Assembly (NCBI RefSeq): GCF_003952505.1
Contig: NZ_CP034450.1
Coordinates: forward strand, 5,911,001-5,975,000
Source: Mesorhizobium sp. M4B.F.Ca.ET.058.02.1.1
GTDB lineage: Bacteria; Pseudomonadota; Alphaproteobacteria; Rhizobiales; Rhizobiaceae
Reading direction: 5' to 3'
Length of the DNA stretch: 64,000 nucleotides
This document shows, in pieces, positions 7,401 through 16,336 of this stretch. Position numbers and translations under genes: made by a program. The notes beneath the pieces are model-generated. The model was given only the letters and a program-made list of their open reading frames with translations, ran no database searches and was not told the DNA's origin. Position 1 is the first letter of the stretch. Each line of letters begins with the position of its first letter.

Positions 7401-8573
7401 TCATCCGATCACACCGGATTTGACAAGGGCGGCAATCTCGCTTTCAGCCATGCCGTAGCGCGCCAGAACCATCTCCGGCTTAAGATCACGATCGGTCGGC
7501 GCGGTGGCCAGCGCTGACGGCGTTTGCGAGAAGCGCGGCGCCGGGGCAGGGCGATCGAGATTGCCTGATTGCACAAAGGCGCCGCGGGCGCGACTGTGCG
7601 GATGATCCCTTGCCTCCAGCAAGGACAACACCGGGGCGACGCAGGCATCGCTTGCGGCGAAAAGCGCTTCCCAGTCGTTGCGGGTCTTTTGTTTCATCCG
7701 CGCGGCGATTTCGGCGCGCATGGCCGGCCATGTCGTCCTGTCGTATTGACCATGCGCGAAGCGCGGGTCGAGCGGGAGCAGCCTGGCGAATTCGGCGAAG
7801 AAGCGGGGCTCGAGGCAGCCGACCGCGACATGGCGCGCGTCCGCCGTCTCGTAAGTATCGTAGAAGGGCGCGCCGGAATCGAGCAGGTTCTCGCCGCGTG
7901 CGTCGCTCCAGAGGCCGGCCGCCATGAAGGCGTGTATCGGCGTTGCCAGCATGGAAGCGCCTTCAACCATGGCGGCATCGATCACCTGGCCCTTGCCGGA
8001 ACGCGAGCGCTGGAACAAAGCAGCGAGCACGCCAGCAACCAACATCATGGCGCCACCGCCATAGTCGGCGACGAGGTTGAGCGGCGGGACCGGCGGGCTT
8101 CCCTGCCTGCCGATGGCGTGCAGCAGGCCGGAATAGCCGAGATAGGTGATGTCGTGGCCGGCGCGGTCCGAAAGCGGCCCGCCCTGGCCGAAGCCGGTCA
8201 GGCGGCCGTAGATCAGCGCCGGATTGCGCGCCAGCACCGTGTCAGGCCCGAGACCAAGCCGCTCCATGACGCCAGGGCGATAGCCCTCGATCAGCATGTC
8301 GGCCCTTTCGGCGAGGCCGAGCAGCAGGTCGGCGCCTTCGCCGCGCTTCAGATCGACACGCAGGATGGAGCGGCCGTGACGGTCGAGATCGTATTCGCCC
8401 GGCAGGTCCAGCAAAGGCTGACTGGGGCCGGCGCGCTCGATGCGCAAGACCTCGGCGCCCATTTCCGACAGCATCAGCCCGACCAGCGGCAATGGGCCGA
8501 GGCCAGCCATCTCGATCACCGTCAGGCCGACCAGCGGACCGGCCTTTCCGGCAGCGGGGATGCCGGTGTCCAT
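7401..8573 (-). CDS. CaiB/BaiF CoA-transferase family protein, alpha-methylacyl-CoA racemase type
   Basis: A 390-residue class III CoA-transferase-fold protein. The sequence GHDITYLGYSG and the following LVADYGGGAM carry the His and Asp used for proton abstraction in alpha-methylacyl-CoA racemases (H126 and D156 in the mycobacterial enzyme), so racemisation is more likely than CoA transfer. The start MDTGIPAAGKAGPL is followed at once by the family's LVGLTVIEMAGLGP. The gene starts 5 bp after the stop of the upstream SDR gene, forming an operon for branched acyl-CoA metabolism. Confidence 0.9.
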   Translation of the reverse strand: MDTGIPAAGKAGPLVGLTVIEMAGLGPLPLVGLMLSEMGAEVLRIERAGPSQPLLDLPGEYDLDRHGRSILRVDLKRGEGADLLLGLAERADMLIEGYRPGVMERLGLGPDTVLARNPALIYGRLTGFGQGGPLSDRAGHDITYLGYSGLLHAIGRQGSPPVPPLNLVADYGGGAMMLVAGVLAALFQRSRSGKGQVIDAAMVEGASMLATPIHAFMAAGLWSDARGENLLDSGAPFYDTYETADARHVAVGCLEPRFFAEFARLLPLDPRFAHGQYDRTTWPAMRAEIAARMKQKTRNDWEALFAASDACVAPVLSLLEARDHPHSRARGAFVQSGNLDRPAPAPRFSQTPSALATAPTDRDLKPEMVLARYGMAESEIAALVKSGVIG

Positions 8574-8578
8574 CGGGG

Positions 8579-9340
8579 CTATTTGGGCGCCATGCGGATG
8601 GCGCCGTCGAGGCGGATGGTCTCGCCGTTCAGCATCTGGTTCTCGACAATATGGAGTGCAAGTGCCGCATATTCGGACGGCTCGCCGAGGCGGGACGGGA
8701 ACGGTACCGCTGCGCCGAGCGAATCCTGCACCTCCTGCGGCATGCCGGCCATCATCGGCGTCCGGAAGATGCCGGGCGCGATGGTGCAGACGCGTATGCC
8801 TGAGCGAGCAAGGTCGCGGGCGACCGGCAGCGTCATGCCGACCACGCCGCCCTTGGAGGCCGAATAGGCTGCCTGGCCAATCTGGCCGTCATAAGCGGCG
8901 ACTGACGCCGTGTTGACGATGACACCGCGCTCGCCGCCTTCCAGCGCATCGAGCTTGGCGGCGCGGTCGGCGACAAGGCGGATCATGTTGAAGGTACCGA
9001 TCAGGTTGATCTCGATCACCTTGCGGTACTGGTCGAGCGCATGCGGACCCTCCTTGCCGATCGTCTTCATGCCGATGGCGATGCCGGCGCAATTGACGAG
9101 GATGCGCGGCTCGCCAAGCTTCTGCGCCACCTCGCCGACGGCGATAACGCCGCTGGCGTCGCTGCTGACGTCACACTGGACGGCGATGCCGCCAATATCG
9201 GCTGCCACCTTTTGCGCGCGCTCGACGCCGACATCGAGGATGGCGACGTGCGCACCCCTGGCGGCAAGCGCGCGAGCCGTCGCTTCGCCGAGGCCGGAGC
9301 CGCCGCCGGTGACGATCGAAATCTGGCCATTCGGGTTCAT
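8579..9340 (-). CDS. SDR-family 3-hydroxyacyl-CoA dehydrogenase (type II / HSD17B10-like)
   Basis: A 253-residue short-chain dehydrogenase. The cofactor motif TGGGSGLG lies at about 11-18, NAD specificity is suggested by D37 after ILDV, NCAG-like VNCAGIA follows, and the catalytic Ser-Tyr-Lys is in [23 protein letters not shown]. The acidic insert between strands and the sequence overall resemble HSD17B10-type 3-hydroxy-2-methylacyl-CoA dehydrogenases of isoleucine and branched-chain fatty acid breakdown. It is the first gene of a two-gene operon with the alpha-methylacyl-CoA racemase. Confidence 0.9.
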   Translation of the reverse strand: MNPNGQISIVTGGGSGLGEATARALAARGAHVAILDVGVERAQKVAADIGGIAVQCDVSSDASGVIAVGEVAQKLGEPRILVNCAGIAIGMKTIGKEGPHALDQYRKVIEINLIGTFNMIRLVADRAAKLDALEGGERGVIVNTASVAAYDGQIGQAAYSASKGGVVGMTLPVARDLARSGIRVCTIAPGIFRTPMMAGMPQEVQDSLGAAVPFPSRLGEPSEYAALALHIVENQMLNGETIRLDGAIRMAPK

Positions 9341-9454
9341 GCGGCGTCCTCCACGTTTTTCCCGGTCATGCTACGAAGGACGTCACGACGGCGCAACGGC
9401 AGACGGGGTCAATCGAAGCTTGACCGGGATCAATCGTGCCGATTGAGCCGTCGA

Positions 9455-9991
9455 TCAGGCCATTGCCGGAACTTGGTCCGGCACACGCGCCTGATCCGCA
9501 TGGCCGACCTCGCCCACGAATTTGGCCACGGCGCCGGGTGTGATTTCGTGGTGAAGCAGCCTGTCGAGATCGACGGGCCGCGGCATGGAAATCTGACCGC
9601 GCGGGAAGCGTTTGAAGCCGAGCGGGCCATAATAGGGCTCGTCGCCGACAAGGATCACCGCCGGCGCGCCGGCCTTGACGGCGGCTTCGAGCGCAATCGC
9701 CACGAGCCGGCGGCCGATGCCGAGGTTCTTGAAGGCGGGGCGCACAGCGAGCGGTCCGAGCATCATGGCGCGTCCGGCGCCGGCGGCCACGCGTGTCATC
9801 CGCACCGAGGCGATGACGGTATCGCCATCGACGGCGACGAAGGACATTGCACGTTCGTGCCCTCCCGCCTCGCGGATCTTGTAGGCGGCGAGCACGAAGC
9901 GGCCCGGCCCGAAGGCTTCGTCGTTGATGGCTTCGATTTCGGAGTCATGCGCCGGGGTTTCCGGCAGGTATTCGACGTCGGCAAGGCTCAT
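9455..9991 (-). CDS. GNAT-family N-acetyltransferase (YhbS-like)
   Basis: A 178-residue GNAT protein. The acetyl-CoA binding motif appears as LGPLAVRPAFKNLGIGRRLVAIALEAA (Q/R-x-x-G-x-G/A variant), followed by VILVGDEPYYGPLGFKRF, a signature of the YhbS-like predicted acetyltransferases. The substrate is unknown. The 9341-9454 gap before it holds nothing recognisable, and it is transcribed away from the glutathionyl-hydroquinone reductase gene. Confidence 0.88.
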   Translation of the reverse strand: MSLADVEYLPETPAHDSEIEAINDEAFGPGRFVLAAYKIREAGGHERAMSFVAVDGDTVIASVRMTRVAAGAGRAMMLGPLAVRPAFKNLGIGRRLVAIALEAAVKAGAPAVILVGDEPYYGPLGFKRFPRGQISMPRPVDLDRLLHHEITPGAVAKFVGEVGHADQARVPDQVPAMA

Positions 9992-10266
9992 GGTCTTCGC
10001 GTTCCGGTATGCGAGGAAGGGTTTGCTGCAAGCGGCAGCGTTCGCCAGTCAGCGCTTCATCAAGCGCGGGCGCCCTTTCGTCGTCGGTCGAACCGGATCG
10101 TGGCAAAGTCAAACATGCGGAGTTCCCGCTAGCAAAAATTTCCGGCCGCTGCAATCCGCACAATTTCATCGACCGTTTGGGTCGAGTGACGGTCTGTTCA
10201 GCACATCGGGCCTTCGGGATCGCGACCCTGCGCCTACATGGGCCTCAGGGCGCAATGGAGTTTTGC

Positions 10267-11256
10267 ATGGGATTGCTGGTCGAAGGCAGGTGGCAGGATC
10301 GCTGGTACGATACGGCCGACAGCGGCGGCAGGTTCGTGCGGGCGCAGTCGCAATGGCGTGACTGGATCACGCGCGACGGGGCGCCTGCCGAAGGCCGTTC
10401 GCGCGGCTTCAAGGCCGAGCCCGGCCGCTACCATCTTTATGTCTCGCTGGCGTGTCCGTGGGCGCACCGGACACTGATCTTCCGGGTGCTGAAGAAGTTG
10501 GAAGATGTCATTTCGGTATCGGTGGTGCATCATTTGATGGGCGCGCACGGCTGGACTTTCCTGCCGCAGGATGGCGCCACCGGCGACACGCTGTACGGCC
10601 TCGATTTCCTGCACCAGATCTACAGCAAGGCCGACCCGGCCTATTCGGGCCGGGTGACGGTGCCGGTGCTGTGGGACAAGAAGGAAGAAACGATCGTCTC
10701 CAACGAATCTTCCGAGATCATTCGCATGCTCAATTCGGCCTTCGACGAATGGGGAGACATGGGGCTCGATTTATATCCCGAGGCGCTGCGCGCGGAGATC
10801 GATCGCGTCAACGCTGTGGTCTATCCGGCCATCAACAACGGCGTCTATCGCGCCGGCTTCGCCACCACGCAAGCCGCCTATGAGGAGGCGTTCGAAGAGT
10901 TGTTTTCTGTGCTCGACCAGATGGAGACGCGACTGTCAAAGCAGCGCTATCTCGCAGGCGACCGCATCACCGAGGCGGACTGGCGGTTGTTCACCACGCT
11001 GGTGCGGTTCGACCCGGTCTATGTCGGGCACTTCAGGTGCAATCTGCGCCGCATCGCCGACTATCCGAACCTGTCGAACTATCTGCGCGACCTCTATCAG
11101 GTGCCAAGCGTTTCGGGCACGGTCAACCTGCATCACATCAAGGCGCATTACTACGGCAGCCACAGAATGATCAATCCGACGGGCATCGTGCCGGTCGGGC
11201 CGGAAATCGACTACGCAGCGCCGCACGACCGGGCGCGGTTTGGGAAAGCTGCCTAG
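10267..11256 (+). CDS. Glutathionyl-hydroquinone reductase (Xi-class glutathione transferase)
   Basis: A 329-residue GST-fold protein of the YqjG/PcpF type. The catalytic cysteine lies in the CPWAHR motif (YVSLACPWAHRTLIFRVLK). The N-terminal extension and the C-terminal helical domain (WRLFTTLVRFDPVYVGHFRCN) are typical of enzymes that reduce glutathionyl-hydroquinones. The ATG at 10267 is chosen because GGAG at 10257-10260 lies 6 bp upstream; the ATG at 10255 itself contributes to that ribosome binding site. Confidence 0.92.
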   Translation: MGLLVEGRWQDRWYDTADSGGRFVRAQSQWRDWITRDGAPAEGRSRGFKAEPGRYHLYVSLACPWAHRTLIFRVLKKLEDVISVSVVHHLMGAHGWTFLPQDGATGDTLYGLDFLHQIYSKADPAYSGRVTVPVLWDKKEETIVSNESSEIIRMLNSAFDEWGDMGLDLYPEALRAEIDRVNAVVYPAINNGVYRAGFATTQAAYEEAFEELFSVLDQMETRLSKQRYLAGDRITEADWRLFTTLVRFDPVYVGHFRCNLRRIADYPNLSNYLRDLYQVPSVSGTVNLHHIKAHYYGSHRMINPTGIVPVGPEIDYAAPHDRARFGKAA

Positions 11257-11258
11257 GC

Positions 11259-11762
11259 TTACCAGTAGGGCGAGATCTCAGCCTTCGTGAAAATCTCGGC
11301 GATCCGCCGCAGCGTTGCAGGCGTCGTCGCTTCCGGCAAGCGGTCAAGCGGGAAGAAGCCGGCCTCGGCGATTTCATGGTCGGGCAGTTTTCGCGTCGTC
11401 TGGCTGAAATTCTCGATCAGATAGAAACCGACATGATCGCGCCTGCTGGAGCGGCGGTTGAAATGCACCGACTTCAGCTCTGGCGGCGCCGTCATGCTGA
11501 TGTTGCCCTCCTCGGCAAGCTCGCGCGCCAGCGCCTCCAGAAGTGTTTCGCCGACCTCGACGCCGCCGCCCGGCAACTGCCAGCCGGGCACATAGGTGTG
11601 TCGGATCAGGAAGATGCTATTGGCGGTGCGGTCGTGAACCAGTCCGCGCACGCCGAGCGTCATCGGCCGCCTGAGCAGGAAAGACAGATGGAACAACCTT
11701 GCCCTGAGACCCGGCCAGCCGGTCTGACGCATGGCCGCTTCCGGATCGAGCGGCGCCGTCAT
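11259..11762 (-). CDS. Nudix hydrolase
   Basis: A 167-residue Nudix protein. The Nudix box is complete: GGGVEVGETLLEALARELAEE, then GN (pattern GX5EX7REUXEEXGU). This supports hydrolysis of a nucleoside diphosphate linked to another moiety; the substrate is not predictable. The ATG at 11762 (MTAPLDPEAAM) is preferred, since longer in-frame starts at 11792 and 11831 would overlap the divergent phosphoesterase start region and have no ribosome binding site. It is convergent with the preceding GST gene, 2 bp apart. Confidence 0.85.
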   Translation of the reverse strand: MTAPLDPEAAMRQTGWPGLRARLFHLSFLLRRPMTLGVRGLVHDRTANSIFLIRHTYVPGWQLPGGGVEVGETLLEALARELAEEGNISMTAPPELKSVHFNRRSSRRDHVGFYLIENFSQTTRKLPDHEIAEAGFFPLDRLPEATTPATLRRIAEIFTKAEISPYW

Positions 11763-11830
11763 CCGCGGAACCGCGATTCGACGCAAAACCATGAGTGGAA
11801 AGCAGGCACCGGCTCGCTTATGAAAGAGCA

Positions 11831-12766
11831 ATGTTCAGGCTCGCGCATATTTCCGATGTCCATCTGGGGCCGCTTCCCGGTGTAACCTATCGCGAACTCG
11901 CCTCCAAGCGCGTGGTCGGCTATGTCAACTGGCAGCGCAATCGCCGCCGCCACATGCATGATGCGGTCATCGACAGCATCGTCGCAGATCTCAAAGCCAG
12001 CCAACCGGACCATCTCGCCGTCACCGGCGATCTGGTCAATCTGGCGCTCGACGGCGAGATCGAGATGGCCAGGCACTGGCTGGAGACGCTGGGCTCGCCC
12101 GATGACGTGTCGGTCGTCCCCGGAAACCACGATGCCTATGTACCGGGCGCCTTCGACAAGGTCTGCCGATCATGGGCGGCCTGGATGACAGGCGACGGCG
12201 TCAGCGGGCCGGTCGACCGCAACGCCTTTCCCTATCTGCGCGTGCGCGGCAATGTCGCGCTGATTGGCGTCTCGACGGCGCGCGCCACCGCTCCTTTCAT
12301 GGCCAACGGCTTTTTCAGGGCAGCCCAGGCGCGACGACTCGGCAAAATCCTGGACGCAACGGCCGGCAGCGGTCTGTTTCGGGTGATCATGATCCATCAT
12401 CCGCCGGTGCGCGGGGCGGTTTCCCAATACAAGCGGCTATTCGGCATCGAGCTCTTCCAGCGGACTGCAAACCGGCATGGCGCCGAGCTCGTTCTGCACG
12501 GTCATTCGCATGACCCGACGCTGTTCTTCATCGGCCGGCGCGGCCAAAAGATCCCTGTCGTCGGCGTCGCAGCGGCCGGGCAGGGGCTCGGTGGCAGGCA
12601 CCAGGCGGCGCAATACAACCTCATCGATATCGACGGCGAAAGAGGCGACTGGCAGGTCCGTTTGACGCGGCGCGGTCTGACCGGCCCGGCGATGCCGCCT
12701 TCGGACCTGCAGGTGCTTGAACTGGTGGCCGATGCCGAGGCACCTCGCCAACTGGTCAGAAGCTGA
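11831..12766 (+). CDS. Calcineurin-like metallophosphoesterase (CpdA-like)
   Basis: A 311-residue binuclear metallophosphoesterase. The motifs in order are DVH in AHISDVHLG, GD in VTGDLVN, GNHD in VVPGNHDAY, HH in MIHHPP and GHSH in LHGHSHDP, all of the metal-binding set. It resembles class III cyclic nucleotide phosphodiesterases such as CpdA, but the substrate is not proven. Start ATG 11831 (MFRLAHISD) begins directly at the domain. The end overlaps the convergent downstream gene by 11 bp. Confidence 0.9.
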   Translation: MFRLAHISDVHLGPLPGVTYRELASKRVVGYVNWQRNRRRHMHDAVIDSIVADLKASQPDHLAVTGDLVNLALDGEIEMARHWLETLGSPDDVSVVPGNHDAYVPGAFDKVCRSWAAWMTGDGVSGPVDRNAFPYLRVRGNVALIGVSTARATAPFMANGFFRAAQARRLGKILDATAGSGLFRVIMIHHPPVRGAVSQYKRLFGIELFQRTANRHGAELVLHGHSHDPTLFFIGRRGQKIPVVGVAAAGQGLGGRHQAAQYNLIDIDGERGDWQVRLTRRGLTGPAMPPSDLQVLELVADAEAPRQLVRS

Positions 12767-13373
12767 CCTTGATGGCCGCGAGGCGATCCCAGAACAGCAC
12801 CAGCGACACGGCAAGCCCAACAAGCGCGCCGGCGGCGATCAGACCCAAACCGGAGAGGACGGCTGACCAGGCCTTGCCGCGCCGGGTCGCCCGCAAGGGC
12901 GGTTCGGCTTCTCTCACCGATGCCCGATGCATGCCGGGAACGGGATGCTCGACCCCGCCTTCCATCATCCTCTGGCGCTCGATCACACGTTCGGCCACAT
13001 AGCGCGTCACAGAATCGGCGACGACCTTCATGTCGCTCGATTCGGCGAGCACCACGCGCCCGATGCGCGTGTCCCTGAGGAAGCGATAGGTGCGGCGGTC
13101 GCGTCCCATGGCGACGTGGCAGACGGCATCGATCCACAGGCGCGGCTGCAGGCCGGACGAGACCGCGAAGTCGAAATTGTCCATGTCGGTGGGCACCTCG
13201 GCAAAGACAGGGGCGAGCTCAGCGGCAAGCAGATCCAGTCGCATACGGTGCGCCTCGCGCATGTCGACGACGACATCGTCGCGATCAGCGAAAGCGTTCT
13301 TCACGTCGCGAATGGCATCGGACAGCTTGCGCGACGCCTCGATCGGGGTGGGTTTCTCGCCTGCGTCCTTCAT
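12756..13373 (-). CDS. Conserved hypothetical protein with C-terminal membrane anchor
   Basis: A 205-residue protein with a soluble N-terminal part (LSDAIRDVKNAFADRDDVVVDM, RLWIDAVCHVAMGRDRRTYRFLRDTRIGR) and one C-terminal transmembrane helix (about residues 176-200, VLSGLGLIAAGALVGLAVSLVLFW), so it is probably tail-anchored. The ATG at 13373 has GAGG about 9 bp upstream. I recognise the type from rhizobial genomes but know no function. It overlaps the convergent phosphoesterase gene by 11 bp. Confidence 0.8.
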   Translation of the reverse strand: MKDAGEKPTPIEASRKLSDAIRDVKNAFADRDDVVVDMREAHRMRLDLLAAELAPVFAEVPTDMDNFDFAVSSGLQPRLWIDAVCHVAMGRDRRTYRFLRDTRIGRVVLAESSDMKVVADSVTRYVAERVIERQRMMEGGVEHPVPGMHRASVREAEPPLRATRRGKAWSAVLSGLGLIAAGALVGLAVSLVLFWDRLAAIKVSF

Positions 13374-13449
13374 CGGCGGCTGCCTCGTGTTGGTTAACAG
13401 CGGGTTAACACAGTCGCCGACAAAATGCACTGGTGAGATGGTGGATCAG

Positions 13450-14244
13450 CTATACCGCCCGGTCACGCGCGGACGAGCGTCGACGGCGCCGACTCATGTT
13501 ACGACGCACGGCGGAAGCGACCAGATCGGATGCTTCCTCGACCAGCATATGGCCGGCTTCCAGAACATGATGCAGGTGAAAATGCGCCGGCAAGTCGTCT
13601 GCCTGGGCAACCGGCAGCATGGCGTCGTCCGTGCCCCAGACCACCATCACCGGCATGGCGAGCGTGCCCAACTGTTCGCGCGGAATGGCGCCTTGCCGAT
13701 CATCCCTGGTCATGACGGCGGCGATCTCGACAAGCTTCTGCACCTGACCGGGGCGTTCGCGCATCTCGGCAAGCGTATCCACGATGTCTTCCGGCGGCTG
13801 TTCCCCTGGTCCGGACATGGCGGCCAAACAGGTACGAACCTCGTTTCTGCCGGCCGCCGCCGCATAGCGGCGCAATAGCGGCCCGTTGATCTCCGGTCCG
13901 AAACCGCCCGGCGCCAGAAGCGTCAGCGAGGCTACCCTTTCGGGCTCGCTCAACGCCAACAGGGTCGCGACCGCGCCACCCATCGAATGGCCGACGAGAT
14001 GCACTTTCTTCCTTCCGCGTGTCGCCAGGTCGGCGAGAATGGCCTTGGCGGCGGAGCGCGCCGATGTGCCGGGGACACTGAGAGAATGCCCGTGGCCGGG
14101 AAGGTCGTAGGCAATCGTCCGCATTCCGGGAGATAGCGTCGAGATCACCTGGCGCCAGACATCATGGCACCCGCCAAAACCGTGCAGGAAAACGACAACC
14201 TTCGAGCCGGCGCCCCGTTCGGCGGCATAAACGGAAGAATCCAT
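13450..14244 (-). CDS. Alpha/beta-fold hydrolase
   Basis: A 264-residue alpha/beta hydrolase. The oxyanion region is VVFLHGFGG, the nucleophile Ser sits in GHSMGG, the acid is in VVWGTDDAML and the His in EAGHM, giving a complete catalytic triad. The C-terminus is very arginine-rich (RRNMSRRRRRSSARDRAV), which is unusual for the family and may be an added tail. Substrate unknown; a general esterase or lactonase-type role is possible. It is followed by the unrelated tail-anchored gene. Confidence 0.88.
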   Translation of the reverse strand: MDSSVYAAERGAGSKVVVFLHGFGGCHDVWRQVISTLSPGMRTIAYDLPGHGHSLSVPGTSARSAAKAILADLATRGRKKVHLVGHSMGGAVATLLALSEPERVASLTLLAPGGFGPEINGPLLRRYAAAAGRNEVRTCLAAMSGPGEQPPEDIVDTLAEMRERPGQVQKLVEIAAVMTRDDRQGAIPREQLGTLAMPVMVVWGTDDAMLPVAQADDLPAHFHLHHVLEAGHMLVEEASDLVASAVRRNMSRRRRRSSARDRAV

Positions 14245-14376
14245 GAAAGTTTATGAGTTTTCCAAGCCCCAGCGACCGAACAGGCGCCCCCGTAGTCAAA
14301 TTGTGGCTCGATTGCTCTTTGTCTAGAGCAACGGCCAGTAAATTTTTTGCGATCAGCCGCGCCGTTCTAGTACAAT

Positions 14377-16149
14377 TCAGCTGGCGCTACCAAGGCCTGC
14401 TGCATGCAAAGCTTGGACCAACCTGTCGGTGAGATCGGCGGGGTATTTGCGGTCGACGAAGGTCGCGCGCGGATCGGCGGCGAATTTCGGGAATTTGGCG
14501 ACGAGTTCATCGGTCAACTGGCCGGCCAACTGGCCGCGGCCGGCAATCTTGGCGCCGATCAGGCGCGCGGCCAGATAATGAGACTTGGTGGCCGTGGTGC
14601 GCAACGATTCACTGGCAATGGCGGCCTGCCTCGCATCCCCCAGCATGAACGCGCCGACAAACAGGCCGTAGTCCCACCATGTCGGGTGGCCACTGAAGGT
14701 CTCGACGGCGTGTGCAATGATAGGGGTGCCTTCGCTGTACTTGCCGGCGAAGATCAGCCCATAGCCGTAGGCTGCGGCCATACCGAGATCGTAGGGATTG
14801 AGCTCGTGCGCCTTGCGCATCCAGCGGATCGCTTCGTCCGTATTGCCGAGGCGCGAATTGAGATAGCCATAGGCGCGATGCGCATAGGGGCTGGTCGGCC
14901 CGATCTGCACGGCACGATGGGCAAACGACATCGCCTGTTCGATCGTCGCGCCGGAAGGATAGGCGTAGTGATCGGTGACGGCCTCGAGATGCAGGGACGC
15001 GAGTTCGGAATAGACAAGCGACGATTTCGCACCTTGGTTGGCCAGTTTCTCGAGGCAGCGATAGGCAGCCTCGTGCGTCGCTGCGCTTTGATCGAGATAG
15101 TATCTGTCGTTGAGCACCAGGCACTGCGTCAGGCCAGTGCCGATGCCGCTTTGCTCGATATAGCCGTAGATCGGTCCGGAGGCCGGAATGGTCGAGGTCA
15201 ATATGTTGGCGATGCTGTCCTCGACCGCGTCGGGCGCACTGTCCTCGGCCGTCAGGTTGCGTGACAGGAGCACCCGGCCGGTGGCGACATTCTGCAGTTC
15301 GATCGTGACATCGCTTGGCGCGGGTCCAGGCAAGATGTCGAATACAAAGCTGGTGGCGTCGGCGGCCGGATCATGCGTGCCGTCAGCGTCGCGCCCGATG
15401 AAGTCTATCGTGTCGAAACCGGCAAGGCCGGTGCGCAGCGAGGCAGCCACGCGCGCCGCCTCGGGACCGCTCGCCTTTGTGGCGATGTAGATCAAAGGCA
15501 AGGTCTCCACCGGTGAAGACGCGATGCTACCTGTCGCCGCTGTTTCGACCACCGAGGCCGCATCCCCGCCGCCGAGCAAGGCATCGCCGCCCTGGCGAAG
15601 GATGAGCACGCCCAGCATGGCGATGACGACAGCGATCGCGCCCCAGAAGAACCTCAGGTGGCGGGTCAGCGACGGGCCATGAGCCTGAGAAGCGGGCGGC
15701 GACATCGGCGGCGCGGACTGTGCGGGAGCGGGCTCCTCTGGCAAGCCGGGCGCCACGATGGCACGCGCCACGCCCGCCGCCGGCTCCTCGCCGACAGGCA
15801 GGCGAATTGCGTTCAGCTCATAGGATGGAACATAGCCGCCGCGCGGGATGGCGATACGCACCGGTTCGGCAACGCCTTCATTGGCGAAATATTGCTGCAG
15901 GAGCTCGCGCAGCCTGCCCGCCTGGACCCGGACCACGGCATCGGTCGACGGATCGAAATCGCCGTCCCTGCCGAAGACATCCATGGCGATGGAGAAGCCC
16001 TTGAGCCGGTCGGCTTCGCCGGCCTGCTCGCGCTCGACCAGGTAGCGGAGCAGCTTTCGGGCACGCTCCGAGCGTCCGAATGTTTCGCTGGCGAGCAGTC
16101 GCTCAAGTGTCTCGCGCACTGCGGGGGCGGCAGGCGGGGCATGCTGCAA
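14377..16149 (-). CDS. Membrane-spanning TPR regulator with N-terminal winged-helix-like domain
   Basis: A 590-residue protein. The N-terminal part (about 10-115; ETLERLLASETFGRSERARK ... DFDPSTDAVVRVQAGRLREL ... IPRGGYVPSYE) is the DNA-binding-like module often placed before adenylate-cyclase-type or TPR domains in rhizobia. One transmembrane helix follows (about 162-182, WGAIAVVIAMLGVLILR). The rest is a periplasmic-side or cytoplasmic TolB-like region and TPR repeats (AHRAYGYLNSRLGNTDEAIRWMRKAHELNPYDLG). No cyclase catalytic residues are seen. Topology resembles CadC/ToxR-like one-component regulators, but this is inference. It is monocistronic. Confidence 0.75.
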   Translation of the reverse strand: MQHAPPAAPAVRETLERLLASETFGRSERARKLLRYLVEREQAGEADRLKGFSIAMDVFGRDGDFDPSTDAVVRVQAGRLRELLQQYFANEGVAEPVRIAIPRGGYVPSYELNAIRLPVGEEPAAGVARAIVAPGLPEEPAPAQSAPPMSPPASQAHGPSLTRHLRFFWGAIAVVIAMLGVLILRQGGDALLGGGDAASVVETAATGSIASSPVETLPLIYIATKASGPEAARVAASLRTGLAGFDTIDFIGRDADGTHDPAADATSFVFDILPGPAPSDVTIELQNVATGRVLLSRNLTAEDSAPDAVEDSIANILTSTIPASGPIYGYIEQSGIGTGLTQCLVLNDRYYLDQSAATHEAAYRCLEKLANQGAKSSLVYSELASLHLEAVTDHYAYPSGATIEQAMSFAHRAVQIGPTSPYAHRAYGYLNSRLGNTDEAIRWMRKAHELNPYDLGMAAAYGYGLIFAGKYSEGTPIIAHAVETFSGHPTWWDYGLFVGAFMLGDARQAAIASESLRTTATKSHYLAARLIGAKIAGRGQLAGQLTDELVAKFPKFAADPRATFVDRKYPADLTDRLVQALHAAGLGSAS

Positions 16150-16296
16150 GTGTCGATCCTCTCGAAGTCGGCACAGGTTAGGGCGCGATCATATAGCGAT
16201 GGCACTGCCGCACAAGCATAGTTGTGTTATGCGATCGCGTAAGCCACCGGATAATTGCCCATGGTTAACGCGCGAAAGCCGGTATCGCAATGCGTG

Positions 16297-16324
16297 CGGA
16301 GCGCCGCGGACGTGCGGCGCTCCG
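16297..16324. terminator. Hairpin downstream of leuA
   Basis: A perfect 11-bp stem (CGGAGCGCCGC / GCGGCGCTCCG) with a 6-nt loop, 13 bp beyond the leuA stop. It has no U tract on either strand, so it is a likely but not classical terminator. Confidence 0.55.
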
Positions 16325-16336
16325 GGTAAGCATTGA